From an uncultured Lachnospiraceae bacterium (GTDB lineage Bacteria > Bacillota > Clostridia > Lachnospirales > Lachnospiraceae), in NCBI GenBank assembly GCA_910585065.1, contig CAJUCG010000002.1, forward strand, positions 1 to 52,740: 52,740 nucleotides of DNA, in the 5' to 3' direction. Below the pieces are notes generated by a model, which was not told the DNA's origin, searched no databases, and saw nothing but the letters and a program-made list of their open reading frames with translations. Within the stretch, counting starts at the first letter, position 1. Every line of letters starts with the position of its first letter. Both the position numbers and the translations under genes were made by a program. Below are positions 8,498 through 18,254 of the stretch, piece after piece.

Positions 8498-10684
8498 TTA
8501 TTGTAATAACTGCCAGGGAATTGCTACCTCCTCACCTGTGCCGCCGTCCGGGACAATATCGACATTATTTACATAATCTGGTGCTTCCCTATAGTAGGTT
8601 ACCACTTCATCAAAAAATGCGTGCGCCCAGCCCTCCGCCGCTTCATCACAAAGTTCAATATAAAGTTCCTCCCCAAGATATGCGGACAAATCAATTACAT
8701 AAGTTCCCATATCCGCCCAGGAACCGCCTGCCGCAAGGCTTGGGAAATTCACATCGCTAAAGCGGTTCTGCGCATAATGCCCAATCTCTGTTCCATCCGC
8801 CTTATATACGCGCACCGCTGCGGCATGACCACCCATGCGCACGGAGATAAAGCCAGATCCCGCAAGGGTGAAATTTGTCGATCTTACCGCCCAGGTGTCC
8901 GCCTCCTCAAGCCCGTTGTTCCAGCCATCTAAATGGCAGCCTCCCGCCTGGTTGTACGGCAGTGCCTCCCCCCAGTAATTCTCTGCGGAAATCACGCCCG
9001 TTGGCTGACCATCCACATAGCTCCACTTGTCATTTAACACCGTCCATCCCGCAAGATTTCCCGACTCAAAACCGCCATTTGCCACCGAGTTATGATCCGC
9101 CATCGCAACTACACTAAAATGCACCTCCATCGATTTTCCTTCATAGGAAACGCCATAGGTCACATCATAGCAGCCCGGAATACTCAGATCAAAGGAAGAA
9201 AATCCATCCGTATATTCCGTGCCATTAAAACTTACCTTTAAAATTTCAAAATCAGTTACTTCTGTATCCCCATAAGATGCCTTTGCATCTGAAAGAAACG
9301 AAGTTAAGTCCACCGTCCCGCAGTCCACTACTTTATGCGATACATAGGAGTTCATTACCAGTGCGGCAAGCGGTACCGGATACGGATAATTATTATAATA
9401 ATTTAACAGTGCAGCCAGATCATCGTAGGAAGCGGAATTGTAAGTTTCGCCCTTGATTTTTTCAAGCTGTTCCGTCTCAAGAGCTGCAACCTCATCAAGT
9501 GTCATAGAAACCCTAAAATCATCCACGTTCATAAAGGCAAACCCACCGCCATCATTTGCATCCACCACTTTTAAGTAGAGTACCCTTCCTTTATACTCGC
9601 TCGCATCCACATAGACGCGCAGCAGGGTAAGCGCGAGTGCCGGATCGCTGAAATAGGTATTCTCCACTTTGATTAATTCTTCGTCCGTATTGCCATCACA
9701 TACAGCGACATAACATTTTTGATTGCCCGCACCAATCATAAAACTAATATAGCCATCCCCGCCAAGCGTAAATTTCGTTGAGCGGACCGCGCCGGTCAAA
9801 CTCTCTAAGATCGCGCCGTTGTTGCTTCCATCAAGATAGAAGCCGCCCTCACCGTACACACTGCGATCTCCCCAGTACATCTGGCTTGTCGGAACCACGC
9901 CCGCATTAGAAAATGCCGTTCCTTCCAAAATTTTCCAACCAGTTAAATCCCCTGTTTCAAAATTACCGTTTTTGATTGTGGTTAAAGTTTCGTCCTCCTC
10001 AAATGGCTTCTCTCCATAGGCTTCAATCTGCCTCTTATAGTCGGCTTCAGCCGCCTTTACTTCCTCATCGCCTGCCAAAACTTTAAATCCGTCCAGATTG
10101 ACATAAGCAAAATCTGTGCCATCATCATTATCCGTCACTTTAATGTAGATATTTTTTCCGATATAGCCGGAAAGATCGACTACCTTAGTAATTAGATGGT
10201 CAGTGATAAAAATTCCGTCACAGTCCGTATTTGCAATTTTCGCGATGGCAGTATCCTTTCCCTCTTCAAAAAACTCCACATATATTTTCTCCGTGTTCTT
10301 GCCTCCGCCCATCTTAAAAGTAATAAACCCATTTCCGCCAAGCGTAAATACATCCGAAGTTAGTGTCCCTTTCATTGCGGGATTATCCGCGGCAGTCCCA
10401 CAGAAAAAGAAGTTTCCGTCCTTCTCGATCGGCACGCCGTTCATCTCCGTTTTATCGCTTAATCCCCGCGCATTAAAGGAGGAACCGGAGCGTGTCCAGC
10501 CTGTCCACTGCCCGCTTTCGCCCTCCGCTTCAAAGCTGCCGTTTACAATATCTGATGCCGCTTCCTTAGGGGGCTTATCCTTATCTCCCCCCGTCTCGGT
10601 ATCCTTGCCGCAGCCCACACCGCAAAACAGTATCCCCGCCATACCAAGGCATAAAAATGCCCTCGCCGCAATTTTTCTGTCCAT
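8498..10684 (-). CDS. Surface lipoprotein with three carbohydrate-binding-like modules
   Basis: A 728-residue lipoprotein (lipobox FCGVGC, Cys about 25) built from three related beta-sandwich-like modules. They start at about residues 47 (NGSFEAEGESGQWTGW), 238 (NGNFETGDLTGW) and 537 (NGGFESGNLAGW). Each runs through a TLGG/TLAGSGFI(S/T)F(K)MG(G) block to a D(L)S-Y-G-LYI(K) end. An Ig-like linker (about 455-535) separates modules 2 and 3. Similar modules accompany GH32 enzymes in gut Firmicutes, and this gene is the last of the fructan operon, right behind the LamG-GH32 lipoprotein. A role in holding fructan at the cell surface is inferred; no catalytic domain is seen. AGGAGGGG precedes the ATG at 10684. 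Confidence 0.75.
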   Translation of the reverse strand: MDRKIAARAFLCLGMAGILFCGVGCGKDTETGGDKDKPPKEAASDIVNGSFEAEGESGQWTGWTRSGSSFNARGLSDKTEMNGVPIEKDGNFFFCGTAADNPAMKGTLTSDVFTLGGNGFITFKMGGGKNTEKIYVEFFEEGKDTAIAKIANTDCDGIFITDHLITKVVDLSGYIGKNIYIKVTDNDDGTDFAYVNLDGFKVLAGDEEVKAAEADYKRQIEAYGEKPFEEDETLTTIKNGNFETGDLTGWKILEGTAFSNAGVVPTSQMYWGDRSVYGEGGFYLDGSNNGAILESLTGAVRSTKFTLGGDGYISFMIGAGNQKCYVAVCDGNTDEELIKVENTYFSDPALALTLLRVYVDASEYKGRVLYLKVVDANDGGGFAFMNVDDFRVSMTLDEVAALETEQLEKIKGETYNSASYDDLAALLNYYNNYPYPVPLAALVMNSYVSHKVVDCGTVDLTSFLSDAKASYGDTEVTDFEILKVSFNGTEYTDGFSSFDLSIPGCYDVTYGVSYEGKSMEVHFSVVAMADHNSVANGGFESGNLAGWTVLNDKWSYVDGQPTGVISAENYWGEALPYNQAGGCHLDGWNNGLEEADTWAVRSTNFTLAGSGFISVRMGGHAAAVRVYKADGTEIGHYAQNRFSDVNFPSLAAGGSWADMGTYVIDLSAYLGEELYIELCDEAAEGWAHAFFDEVVTYYREAPDYVNNVDIVPDGGTGEEVAIPWQLLQ

Positions 10685-10737
10685 ACATTTCCCCTCCTAA
10701 TCGATTTTGCAATCTAAATACCTATCCAATCCAATTA

Positions 10738-13092
10738 TCAGTAAATCGGCTTTATCTTCGCCACATACAGACTCTCCACAGTGGTATTCCCACCAGAAAA
10801 TAATTCCATGCCCTGCGCTTCATAAGCCCCGTAACTGCGCATGGTAATCGCCTTTGTATCGTTAAAAAACGCCTCGACTAACGATCGGTCAATATAGATT
10901 TCAAATGCCAATTTTCCATCTTCTAAAGAGAGCGCGCCCGAAACACTGTTTGTCGGCGCGTCCGAACCCTTGTTTTTTGTGTCGCCAAAAATCTTTTCTT
11001 CCTTTGGACTGTAGGTAAAGAATGTCATGTTTCGATTTCCGTCCGATTTTACCCGGATTCCAAATTCTTCTTTGTCCTTTGACGTGAGAACTGCCCGGAT
11101 ATAGAGCAGGTCGCCCTCCACCTTTTTTAATTCCTCATTCGCCTGTGCAAGTGTCAGATCCCTTGCATCAACAAGTATCCTTTCTTCCTGATTGTGCAGC
11201 TCAATCGGCGCGATCTTCACCTCTGTCCCGTCATCATTCAGCCAGATTTTTCTTGTTAAGCCGACACCGTGCGCCCATCCTGCTGAACCCTGCTCCGCTC
11301 CGTTTCTCTGATCCTGCATAATACTAAAAACACAGATATCACCACTTACTGGATCGGTAAGAACACTTGGACCAGTAAAGACATTGCAGCCATAATCAAG
11401 CAGTGCCGGCTGGTTGTCAAATTTTTCATCCGGAGTAAATTTTCCTGTTGTCACATCAAAATCACCGAGAAAATAATATACTTTATTATCCGCGGTTGCC
11501 GCAGGTGCAGGAGAAATCATAAATATATACTTTTGTATTGTCCCCGCTTTATTGGCAAGCGGAATTAAGATTGGCAATTCCCAGCTTGTTCCATAAAGTG
11601 CAGAAGGGTTCTCCAATTCATAGACCGGTCCCATATATTTCCAGTTCATGGAAACTGTGCCATCCGCCTTTAATTCCAGTGTATCCGTCTCATACAATAT
11701 GGCACTGCCGCCCCTTGTCTTTGTACTCCCCGTACAGATAAGCATACACCAAAGATCGCCCTCCCTAAAAATATGAGGATCCCGGAATTCGCCGATGCGC
11801 CCCTGCCCCGCCTGCTGAGCGATCGCAAGCTGATCACAGACTATCCAATCCGTCAGCTCTGGGTCGGAGAGATCTTTCGGGTACGCCACACCGATATTTT
11901 GGTTGGATAAAAGTCCATCCTTAGAAAAACTGTCGTTGCCCGCAGTAAAAAATAAAAGCGGAATGCCATTTTTGTCAAGCGTGGCACCGCCCGACCAAAT
12001 GCCATCCGGCGCGACAGTATTCTCCGCCGGGGTGATCGCTTCCTTAATTGGTTTCCAATTCACCATATCCGTACTAACCATATGCCCCCAGCAGATATTG
12101 CGCCAGTAAGTTCCGATCATATTGCTCTGATAAAACAAATGGTACATTCCATTGTAATATATTGGTGCGTGCGGCTCGTTCATCCAGTGCTGATACGGCG
12201 CGCCGTGGTACTGCGGACGATAAATATCCCCGGTCAGAATATTTTCCAGCCAGATATCCTCAAATGCGATCTCCGGCGCGTCCTCAATATCAATTTCCTC
12301 CTCGGAAATCACAGTGCTGTAAAGTTTTAATTCATCCATCAGCCCTGCAAACATATTGTAGGTACCTGCGGCAATCTGCTCCGCATCTGAGTTTTTGCCA
12401 ACAAGAAGCTTTTTGCTCTCCGCCGGACTTATCTTTGCATCCATTGTAGTCCAGGCAGATGCAATCTGCTTTCCGTTTAAATACAGGCAGACCTGACCAT
12501 TTTTTCCGTCAAAGGTCGCTGTGACCTGGTTCCACTCGTACTTTTTTAAGTTTTCGTCTTCCCCCCAGAGTGTGATCCACTCATCGCCCGTTCCGATCTC
12601 AAAACAGAGCCGTCCAAAACGCTGATAGCCAAGCAAAAATCCCTGTTTCTTCGCCTTGTCATACTGGCTAACGATCGCGGTCAGATGTGCATTTCCTGTA
12701 TTTGCAGCATTCGGATCATCCCACTCGAACGCGCGCGGGGCAACCCAAACACTTATGGAAAAAGCCTCCCCGGACACACAGATCTCCTCCGGACTATATT
12801 CTAACCATGTGGAACTCCCGTCAAAGAGCAGGGAGCCTTTTTCAATGCCCCGCGCTCTCCACTGCGGTTCCTTATCCTCCATATATGCCGCATGGGTAAA
12901 GCGGTAATGCAGCTCTGTATCCGGCAGTTTTTTCGCGCTGTCTGATAGAGAGATGCCGCTCCCCTCGTCAAAGGTCAAATGCAGCATCAAATCCGTGCTT
13001 TTCTTCTCGCCGCAGCCCGTGCCAAGAAAACATAGAATAAGCACTGCTGCTATCAACAAACAGGAATAATTCCTGTTTCTCTGCAAATGCAT
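10738..13092 (-). CDS. Surface GH32 fructanase lipoprotein with N-terminal LamG domain
   Basis: A 784-residue lipoprotein (lipobox LGTGC, Cys27) with a LamG/concanavalin-like domain (about 35-265), a GH32 five-bladed propeller (about 290-600) and the usual C-terminal beta-sandwich (LAFEIYIDRSLVEAFFND). It is placed to cut levan or inulin outside the cell so the upstream ABC system can import the products. The transition-state Asp438 (FRDP) and acid/base Glu505 (WELP) are present. The nucleophile block reads WMNEPHAP (303-310), with Glu306 where most GH32 proteins have Asp in WMNDPNG. Whether this marks a known subgroup, altered chemistry or loss of activity cannot be told by eye. AAAGGGGGG precedes the start. 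Confidence 0.88.
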   Translation of the reverse strand: MHLQRNRNYSCLLIAAVLILCFLGTGCGEKKSTDLMLHLTFDEGSGISLSDSAKKLPDTELHYRFTHAAYMEDKEPQWRARGIEKGSLLFDGSSTWLEYSPEEICVSGEAFSISVWVAPRAFEWDDPNAANTGNAHLTAIVSQYDKAKKQGFLLGYQRFGRLCFEIGTGDEWITLWGEDENLKKYEWNQVTATFDGKNGQVCLYLNGKQIASAWTTMDAKISPAESKKLLVGKNSDAEQIAAGTYNMFAGLMDELKLYSTVISEEEIDIEDAPEIAFEDIWLENILTGDIYRPQYHGAPYQHWMNEPHAPIYYNGMYHLFYQSNMIGTYWRNICWGHMVSTDMVNWKPIKEAITPAENTVAPDGIWSGGATLDKNGIPLLFFTAGNDSFSKDGLLSNQNIGVAYPKDLSDPELTDWIVCDQLAIAQQAGQGRIGEFRDPHIFREGDLWCMLICTGSTKTRGGSAILYETDTLELKADGTVSMNWKYMGPVYELENPSALYGTSWELPILIPLANKAGTIQKYIFMISPAPAATADNKVYYFLGDFDVTTGKFTPDEKFDNQPALLDYGCNVFTGPSVLTDPVSGDICVFSIMQDQRNGAEQGSAGWAHGVGLTRKIWLNDDGTEVKIAPIELHNQEERILVDARDLTLAQANEELKKVEGDLLYIRAVLTSKDKEEFGIRVKSDGNRNMTFFTYSPKEEKIFGDTKNKGSDAPTNSVSGALSLEDGKLAFEIYIDRSLVEAFFNDTKAITMRSYGAYEAQGMELFSGGNTTVESLYVAKIKPIY

Positions 13093-13107
13093 TTCTATCC
13101 CCCCTTT

Positions 13108-14097
13108 CTAATCTTTTGGCGTGTCAAAAACTTTTTTACCTCTTTTTATTTCTGCCTCGATCTCCTCCCTCGACGGCATTACTTTCAGCGCGCCTTTTTT
13201 TGTTGTGATCAGAGACGCGGCACTATTTGCAAAGGTCAACATTTCCAGCAAATTTTCATCGGAAAGTCCAAAAAGTTTATGTTGTAGAACGTAGTACAGC
13301 ACGCAGCCGCAGAAAGTATCCCCTGCCCCGGTAGTCTCAATGGTATCTTCTCGCAGAAACGGCGCGGCTTCCACCATTTTCCCCCCGCAGTAGGCACGGC
13401 TTCCTAACTTTCCCATCGACACTAAAATAAGCGGAATGGGATAGCAGCTAAGAATCCAATCCACTCCCCGGGTAAAATCCTCCTCTCCGGTCAGCCACTG
13501 TATTTCATTGTCCGAAATTTTTAAGATATCACACTGCGAAAGCCCGTAGAGTACCTGCTCTCTCGCTATATCAAGGGATTCCCAGAGCGGGGGACGAAGG
13601 TTCGGATCAAAAGAAATCATTGCCCCCGCTGCCCTCGCCGTCTCAACTGCCTTTTTCGTCGCACTGCGCACCCCCTCATGGGTCATGGAGAGTGTTCCAA
13701 AATGTAAAATTTTGGTATTTCTTAATCTTTCTTCCGGTACTTCCTCTTGGGTCAGCATCATATCCGCGCCGGGATTGCGGTAAAAGGAAAAATCTCTGTC
13801 CCCATCCGCAAAGGTATGTACCATCGCAAGTGTTGTGTGTACTTTCTCATCCATATAGAGAAAATCTGTTTGAATTCCAACTTCTCTAACGGTCCTTTTT
13901 AACTGTTCACCAAAAAAATCCTTCCCGACTTTGCCGATAAATGCGGTGCGGCATCCAAGCTTTGCAAGCATGGCAAGCACATTGCAGGGCGCGCCGCCGG
14001 GATTGGCTTCATATAACGGATTACCCTTAGCACTTATGCCATGCTCTGTAAAATCAATTAACAGTTCACCGATTGCGGTCACATCTACTTGTTCCAT
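13108..14097 (-). CDS. Fructokinase, PfkB family
   Basis: A 329-residue PfkB/ribokinase-fold kinase that phosphorylates fructose released by GH32 enzymes to fructose 6-phosphate. The N-terminal sugar motif NPGGAPCNVLAMLAKLG and the C-terminal catalytic motif ETTGAGDTFCGCVL, with the catalytic Asp, are intact. Its ATG directly follows the TAA of the upstream cytosolic GH32 gene (TAAATG), and its ribosome site GGAGGAAA lies inside that gene, so the two are coupled. The 15-nt gap to the LamG-GH32 gene keeps it in the same operon. Confidence 0.93.
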   Translation of the reverse strand: MEQVDVTAIGELLIDFTEHGISAKGNPLYEANPGGAPCNVLAMLAKLGCRTAFIGKVGKDFFGEQLKRTVREVGIQTDFLYMDEKVHTTLAMVHTFADGDRDFSFYRNPGADMMLTQEEVPEERLRNTKILHFGTLSMTHEGVRSATKKAVETARAAGAMISFDPNLRPPLWESLDIAREQVLYGLSQCDILKISDNEIQWLTGEEDFTRGVDWILSCYPIPLILVSMGKLGSRAYCGGKMVEAAPFLREDTIETTGAGDTFCGCVLYYVLQHKLFGLSDENLLEMLTFANSAASLITTKKGALKVMPSREEIEAEIKRGKKVFDTPKD

Positions 14098-15588
14098 TTA
14101 TTTTTCCTCCGACGCAAGATCATATTTCACCACATCCATTGTAACCTCTCCATCCGCAAAGAATGAAATTTCGTCCGCCGCCCGCTCGGTGTACATGGTC
14201 GCGGTAAGCACATGCTCCCCATCGTTGACAAAAATCTCCACACTGAACAGATCGAGAATAATCCGCAGTTTTAATCTTCCGCCCTCCGTGCGCACAAGAC
14301 TGCGACGCTGATGAATTACCGCTCTGCGCGAGCCTGAAAATTTTCGGTCAATCTTTACCACTTTCTCGTGAGGCCGGAAACTAACCGAAGTTTGAAACTT
14401 ATCATTCTGCGCAAAGCGCACCGCAAATTTATGATAGATATTTTCTATATCCCCCGGCCGCAGCGAAATCTCCAGATCCACTTTTCTCCCCTTTATACCG
14501 TCAAGCTTTATCACACCCGTAAATTTGACATTTTCATAGCGGACTTCATTTTTCCTGAGTGCCTCTATTTCCTGCACAGGCTGCTGATACAATCGTCCAT
14601 CCTTAAGCGAAAGTTCACGCGGAAGACTCATCTGTCCAAACCATGGCTGATTTGGCGCGTTGGCCGGGCAAGTATCCCAGTTTTGCATCCATCCGATCAT
14701 AATTCTTCTGCCATCCGGTGCAAGTACAGTTTGCGGTGCGTAAAAATCAATTCCATAGTCCACTGACTGATTATGCTCCTCCACAAATTTGCCACCCTCA
14801 TCATGTCCAATCAGGCAGAGAGTGCCATTTCCATTATGGTACTCAAAGCCCTGCGGAAGCATTTCCTGTGGGCTGACAATCACCACCTGCCTGCCATCTA
14901 GCTCAAAGAAATCCGGGCATTCCCACATTTTTCCAAATCTTTTCTTGTTCTCTGCAAGAATCCGCTCAAATTTCCACGAAAATCCATCCGAACTGCCAAA
15001 GAGAAGTACTCTTCCATCCCTGTCCCCGTCGCAGTTTCCAACTACACAGCCGTAAGAACCATCCGCGCGGACAAAAATCTTTGGGTCGCGAAAGTCGTAT
15101 CTGCTGCTGCCCTGCGGCAGACTGCTCTCATCTAATACGGGGTTCCCGCCATATTTTTCATAGTCCATGCCGTCCCCCACTGCAAGGCACTGCCTTTGCA
15201 GCACACAATCACTCCCATCCGAAAGATTTATTTTTTCCACGCCAGTGTAAATTAACATCTGCCGTCCATCCGGCAAGGTCAGCGCACTCCCAGAAAAGCA
15301 TCCGTCCCGGTCGAAGGCGGTATCCGGCGCGAGTGCCGCCGGAAGATACTCCCAGTGTAAAAGATCAGAACTTACCGCGTGCCCCCAATGCATAGTGTCC
15401 CAGTGGCAGCTATATGGATTGTACTGATAAAATAAATGATACTTCCCATTGTAGAACGAAAAGCCATTCGGATCGTTCATCCAGCCGACGCGGGGGGAAA
15501 GGTGAAACCCTGGACGCATTTCTTTTGTTATTGCTTTTTGTGCTGTCTCCTCATACTTTCTAGCATCGCGCAAAACTTGGCTAATCAT
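14098..15588 (-). CDS. Cytosolic GH32 beta-fructosidase (sucrose/fructooligosaccharide hydrolase)
   Basis: A 496-residue cytosolic GH32 enzyme with the complete catalytic set: WMNDPNGFSFYNGKYHLFYQYNP near residue 36, FRDPKIF, and WECPDFFEL. It releases fructose from imported kestose-type or levan oligosaccharides, or from sucrose; fructokinase follows immediately. The open frame extends upstream to 15711, but the start at 15588 (MISQVL) is chosen because AAGGAGATTTTAT lies in front of it and the longer form would overlap the 3' end of the binding-protein gene by about 100 nt. The C-terminal domain (KVVKIDRKFSGSRRAVI, IFVNDGEHVLTATMY) is normal. A sucrose-6-phosphate hydrolase role is possible, but no PTS is encoded nearby. 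Confidence 0.93.
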   Translation of the reverse strand: MISQVLRDARKYEETAQKAITKEMRPGFHLSPRVGWMNDPNGFSFYNGKYHLFYQYNPYSCHWDTMHWGHAVSSDLLHWEYLPAALAPDTAFDRDGCFSGSALTLPDGRQMLIYTGVEKINLSDGSDCVLQRQCLAVGDGMDYEKYGGNPVLDESSLPQGSSRYDFRDPKIFVRADGSYGCVVGNCDGDRDGRVLLFGSSDGFSWKFERILAENKKRFGKMWECPDFFELDGRQVVIVSPQEMLPQGFEYHNGNGTLCLIGHDEGGKFVEEHNQSVDYGIDFYAPQTVLAPDGRRIMIGWMQNWDTCPANAPNQPWFGQMSLPRELSLKDGRLYQQPVQEIEALRKNEVRYENVKFTGVIKLDGIKGRKVDLEISLRPGDIENIYHKFAVRFAQNDKFQTSVSFRPHEKVVKIDRKFSGSRRAVIHQRRSLVRTEGGRLKLRIILDLFSVEIFVNDGEHVLTATMYTERAADEISFFADGEVTMDVVKYDLASEEK

Positions 15589-15608
15589 ATAAAATCTCCT
15601 TCTAAAAA

Positions 15609-17276
15609 TTATTTTCTCGCCTCGGCATAGCGATTGTAAGCATCCTGATAAACCTTTAACAGTTCCTCCATCCCGCAGCTTCTCTTTAACGTAGAAAGGT
15701 AGCTCTCCCACTCGTCATCTGTAGGCCCGCCATTTTTGATCCAAAGCCCCTCATTCTCCGCTACGGTACTTTCAAAGTCCGCTTTGTACTGGTCAATTAC
15801 ATCCAGTTCTTCCTCGGTAAATACACAGTCCATCGGATAAACTGCTGTGCTGTCCACAAATCCCATCCAGTACTCATTCAGATCCTGCAGACGCTTGATA
15901 GCACGCGCCTCCATCTTAAAGGTAGTGTTATAATATTCGCTCAGGATAAGTTTCGGTCCATACACTTCATACTGCCCCTTTAACTCTCCCGCACTCTTGC
16001 CAAATTTTTCCCTTGCCGCACTATCCTCAATACTCTTCCACAGACCATTTTCATCTTTCTCTGTAAAATATACGCCAATCGGTCCATACTGCATCTGCAT
16101 TACATTCTCCCCATCATACCACTGATCATAAAATTTCAGCAAATTAGCTGGACTTTTGCAGGCCTTCGTAATACTTAAATTTCCGCTGTTTGTCGCGCCT
16201 CCAGTGCGCAGTGTAACATTGTGCGTGCCATCCGGTCCATCAAGAATTGGAAGATACACATAATCACCCGCATGTTCCCCTGTCAGCTCGTCAACTTCCC
16301 ACCAGGTTGCTACTCCAACGTATCCCTGGGAACATTTGGAAATTAACTGCGTCTGTGACTGGCTGAACATCTCAATATCCATCAATCCTTCCGCATACCA
16401 GTCATGGAAATAAGTCACCGCCTTGCGATACTGGTCGGAAGCGCAGATAAACTCTACTGTTCCATCCTCCCTCAACACAAGATCGTTGCAGACATCATTC
16501 GGCCAGTTAGTAAAGCCAAAACCCGCATAGAAAATATTTTGTCCCCAACACCACTGGTCAAACCCCGTACTCATCGGAATAGTGCTGCCCGCTGCATTTC
16601 CATAATATTTTGCACTCATATCATTGTCCTTAAATGCTTTTAATACTGTGTGCAGCTCATCAAGCGTCGTCGGCACCGAAAGTCCCAGATCATCTAACCA
16701 TGCTTTGTTGATCATGGAAAACTGCGGAACAGAATAGATGCTGTAATCCTTATCCGCCCCGATACCAGCAGTTCCCATCTGCTCAGCCGCTGGAAGCCCG
16801 TAGATCCCGCCGTCGTTCATTGTGATAGCACTGCGGATCTCCGGATGTTCCTCAAGAATCTTTGCGAGGTTTGGCATATATTCTTCGGTCAAATATGGAG
16901 TCAGGTCAATAAAGGTGCCGTCTTTTCCATAATTTGACAAATCATAATTACTAAATCCAACCGCCTGAAATGCATCCGGAAGATCGTCCGTTCCAATGCG
17001 GATATTTACCTGCTCTGCAAGGGAATCACTCATCGTAATCCACTCAATATTAATTCCCGCATTCTCCTGCATTTGCTTTAGAACTGTATTGTCCTCATAT
17101 CCGCCGCTAAGCGCACTCATCCCGCCCATCACGGTAAATTTTGTCTGGGAAGTGTCGGTTTTTGCTGTTCCCTTTTCTGCATCCCCCTCACCTTCCCCGC
17201 CGCAGGCGGCAAGAAATACCATACCCGCTGCCATAATCCCGGAAATCGACCTCTTCCATAAACTTGCTTTTTTCAT
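15609..17276 (-). CDS. Extracellular solute-binding lipoprotein of the fructan importer
   Basis: A 555-residue LplA-like solute-binding lipoprotein (lipobox MVFLAAC) of the large type that pairs with LplB/LplC permeases. It probably binds fructooligosaccharides, judging by the GH32 and fructokinase genes downstream. An in-frame ATG at 17300 (MPKKGVLK) is passed over: AAGGAGTG lies between it and the ATG at 17276 and serves the latter. The gene follows the second permease by 58 nt and precedes the cytosolic GH32 by 20 nt. Confidence 0.9.
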   Translation of the reverse strand: MKKASLWKRSISGIMAAGMVFLAACGGEGEGDAEKGTAKTDTSQTKFTVMGGMSALSGGYEDNTVLKQMQENAGINIEWITMSDSLAEQVNIRIGTDDLPDAFQAVGFSNYDLSNYGKDGTFIDLTPYLTEEYMPNLAKILEEHPEIRSAITMNDGGIYGLPAAEQMGTAGIGADKDYSIYSVPQFSMINKAWLDDLGLSVPTTLDELHTVLKAFKDNDMSAKYYGNAAGSTIPMSTGFDQWCWGQNIFYAGFGFTNWPNDVCNDLVLREDGTVEFICASDQYRKAVTYFHDWYAEGLMDIEMFSQSQTQLISKCSQGYVGVATWWEVDELTGEHAGDYVYLPILDGPDGTHNVTLRTGGATNSGNLSITKACKSPANLLKFYDQWYDGENVMQMQYGPIGVYFTEKDENGLWKSIEDSAAREKFGKSAGELKGQYEVYGPKLILSEYYNTTFKMEARAIKRLQDLNEYWMGFVDSTAVYPMDCVFTEEELDVIDQYKADFESTVAENEGLWIKNGGPTDDEWESYLSTLKRSCGMEELLKVYQDAYNRYAEARK

Positions 17277-17334
17277 TTTTAACACTCCTTTCTTAGGCAT
17301 TGCATTCTACCAGAAATTATGCTTTTTTCACCTT

Positions 17335-18243
17335 TCAACCTTTAACTGCTCCCGACATAAATCCCTTCTCAAAATATTTTTGTACGAAAGGATAGACAAT
17401 CAGCATTGGGAGTGCTGCTACAATAATTGAGGAAAACTTAATCATCTCCGTCAATTTATTAAGTTCTGCATACCCGCCGTCAATAATTCCGGACTGGCTC
17501 GCGCTCGCGCTGCTCTTAATTAAAATACCGCGAAGAACTAAAGGCAGCGGCGCATTCTCATCGCCCGGATAATAAATCATCGCTGTAAACCAGTCATTCC
17601 AGTAAGCCACCATGGAAAATACTACCATAACCGCCATAATGGAGCGGCTTAGCGGAATAATCACCTTTAGAAAGGTCTTCCACTTGGACGCGCCGTCAAT
17701 CTCTGCCGCCTCAACCATCTCCTTTGGAATACTGTTCTCAAAGAAATTTCTCAAAATAATCATATTGCCCACACCGACACCACCCGGCAAAAACAACGAC
17801 CACATTGTACCAGTTAATCCAGTCTGCTTAACGACGAGATAGGTTGGAATTAGCCCGCCACCAAAGTACATTGTTATAATAAAGAAGATACTGATTGCCT
17901 TTCTTCCCGGCAGATTCTTTATGCTTAGCGGATATGCGGTCAGATAGAGCATCACAACGGAAAATACTGTTCCAATCACGGTGTATTTAATACTGTTTAA
18001 GTAGCCAGTCAGGATGCCCTCGTCCGCAAAGACCGCCTTGTAGCCCTCAAAGGTAAACTGGCTTGGAAAGAGAAAGGTCTTTCCCGCATACACATCATAA
18101 GGATTGGACACGGAAGCCACCAGCACATAGTAGAGCGGGTAAGCTACAATAAATAAGATTACCGCACAGATCGCCACCAGAATAACATCACTCGCCTTCT
18201 CGGAAAGCCCTGCTGCTTTTGGGGATTTTACATTCACCTTCAT
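17335..18243 (-). CDS. ABC transporter permease, LplC/YtcP type
   Basis: A 302-residue membrane permease. It has an N-terminal anchor (ILVAICAVILFIVAYPLYYVLVASV), conserved FLFPSQFTFEGY, the coupling loop EMVEAAEIDGASKWKTFLKVIIPLS, and the family's C-terminal ending (YFEKGFMSGAVKG). It forms the import channel with the 18255 permease. AAGGAGGTGCGGC precedes the ATG; the gap to the upstream permease is 11 nt. Confidence 0.93.
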   Translation of the reverse strand: MKVNVKSPKAAGLSEKASDVILVAICAVILFIVAYPLYYVLVASVSNPYDVYAGKTFLFPSQFTFEGYKAVFADEGILTGYLNSIKYTVIGTVFSVVMLYLTAYPLSIKNLPGRKAISIFFIITMYFGGGLIPTYLVVKQTGLTGTMWSLFLPGGVGVGNMIILRNFFENSIPKEMVEAAEIDGASKWKTFLKVIIPLSRSIMAVMVVFSMVAYWNDWFTAMIYYPGDENAPLPLVLRGILIKSSASASQSGIIDGGYAELNKLTEMIKFSSIIVAALPMLIVYPFVQKYFEKGFMSGAVKG

Positions 18244-18254
18244 GCCGCACCTCC

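Noticed and set aside
10203..10700. A 165-codon plus-strand frame opposite the three-module lipoprotein
   Set aside because: Antisense shadow; the minus-strand gene has a lipobox, ordered modules and a strong ribosome site.
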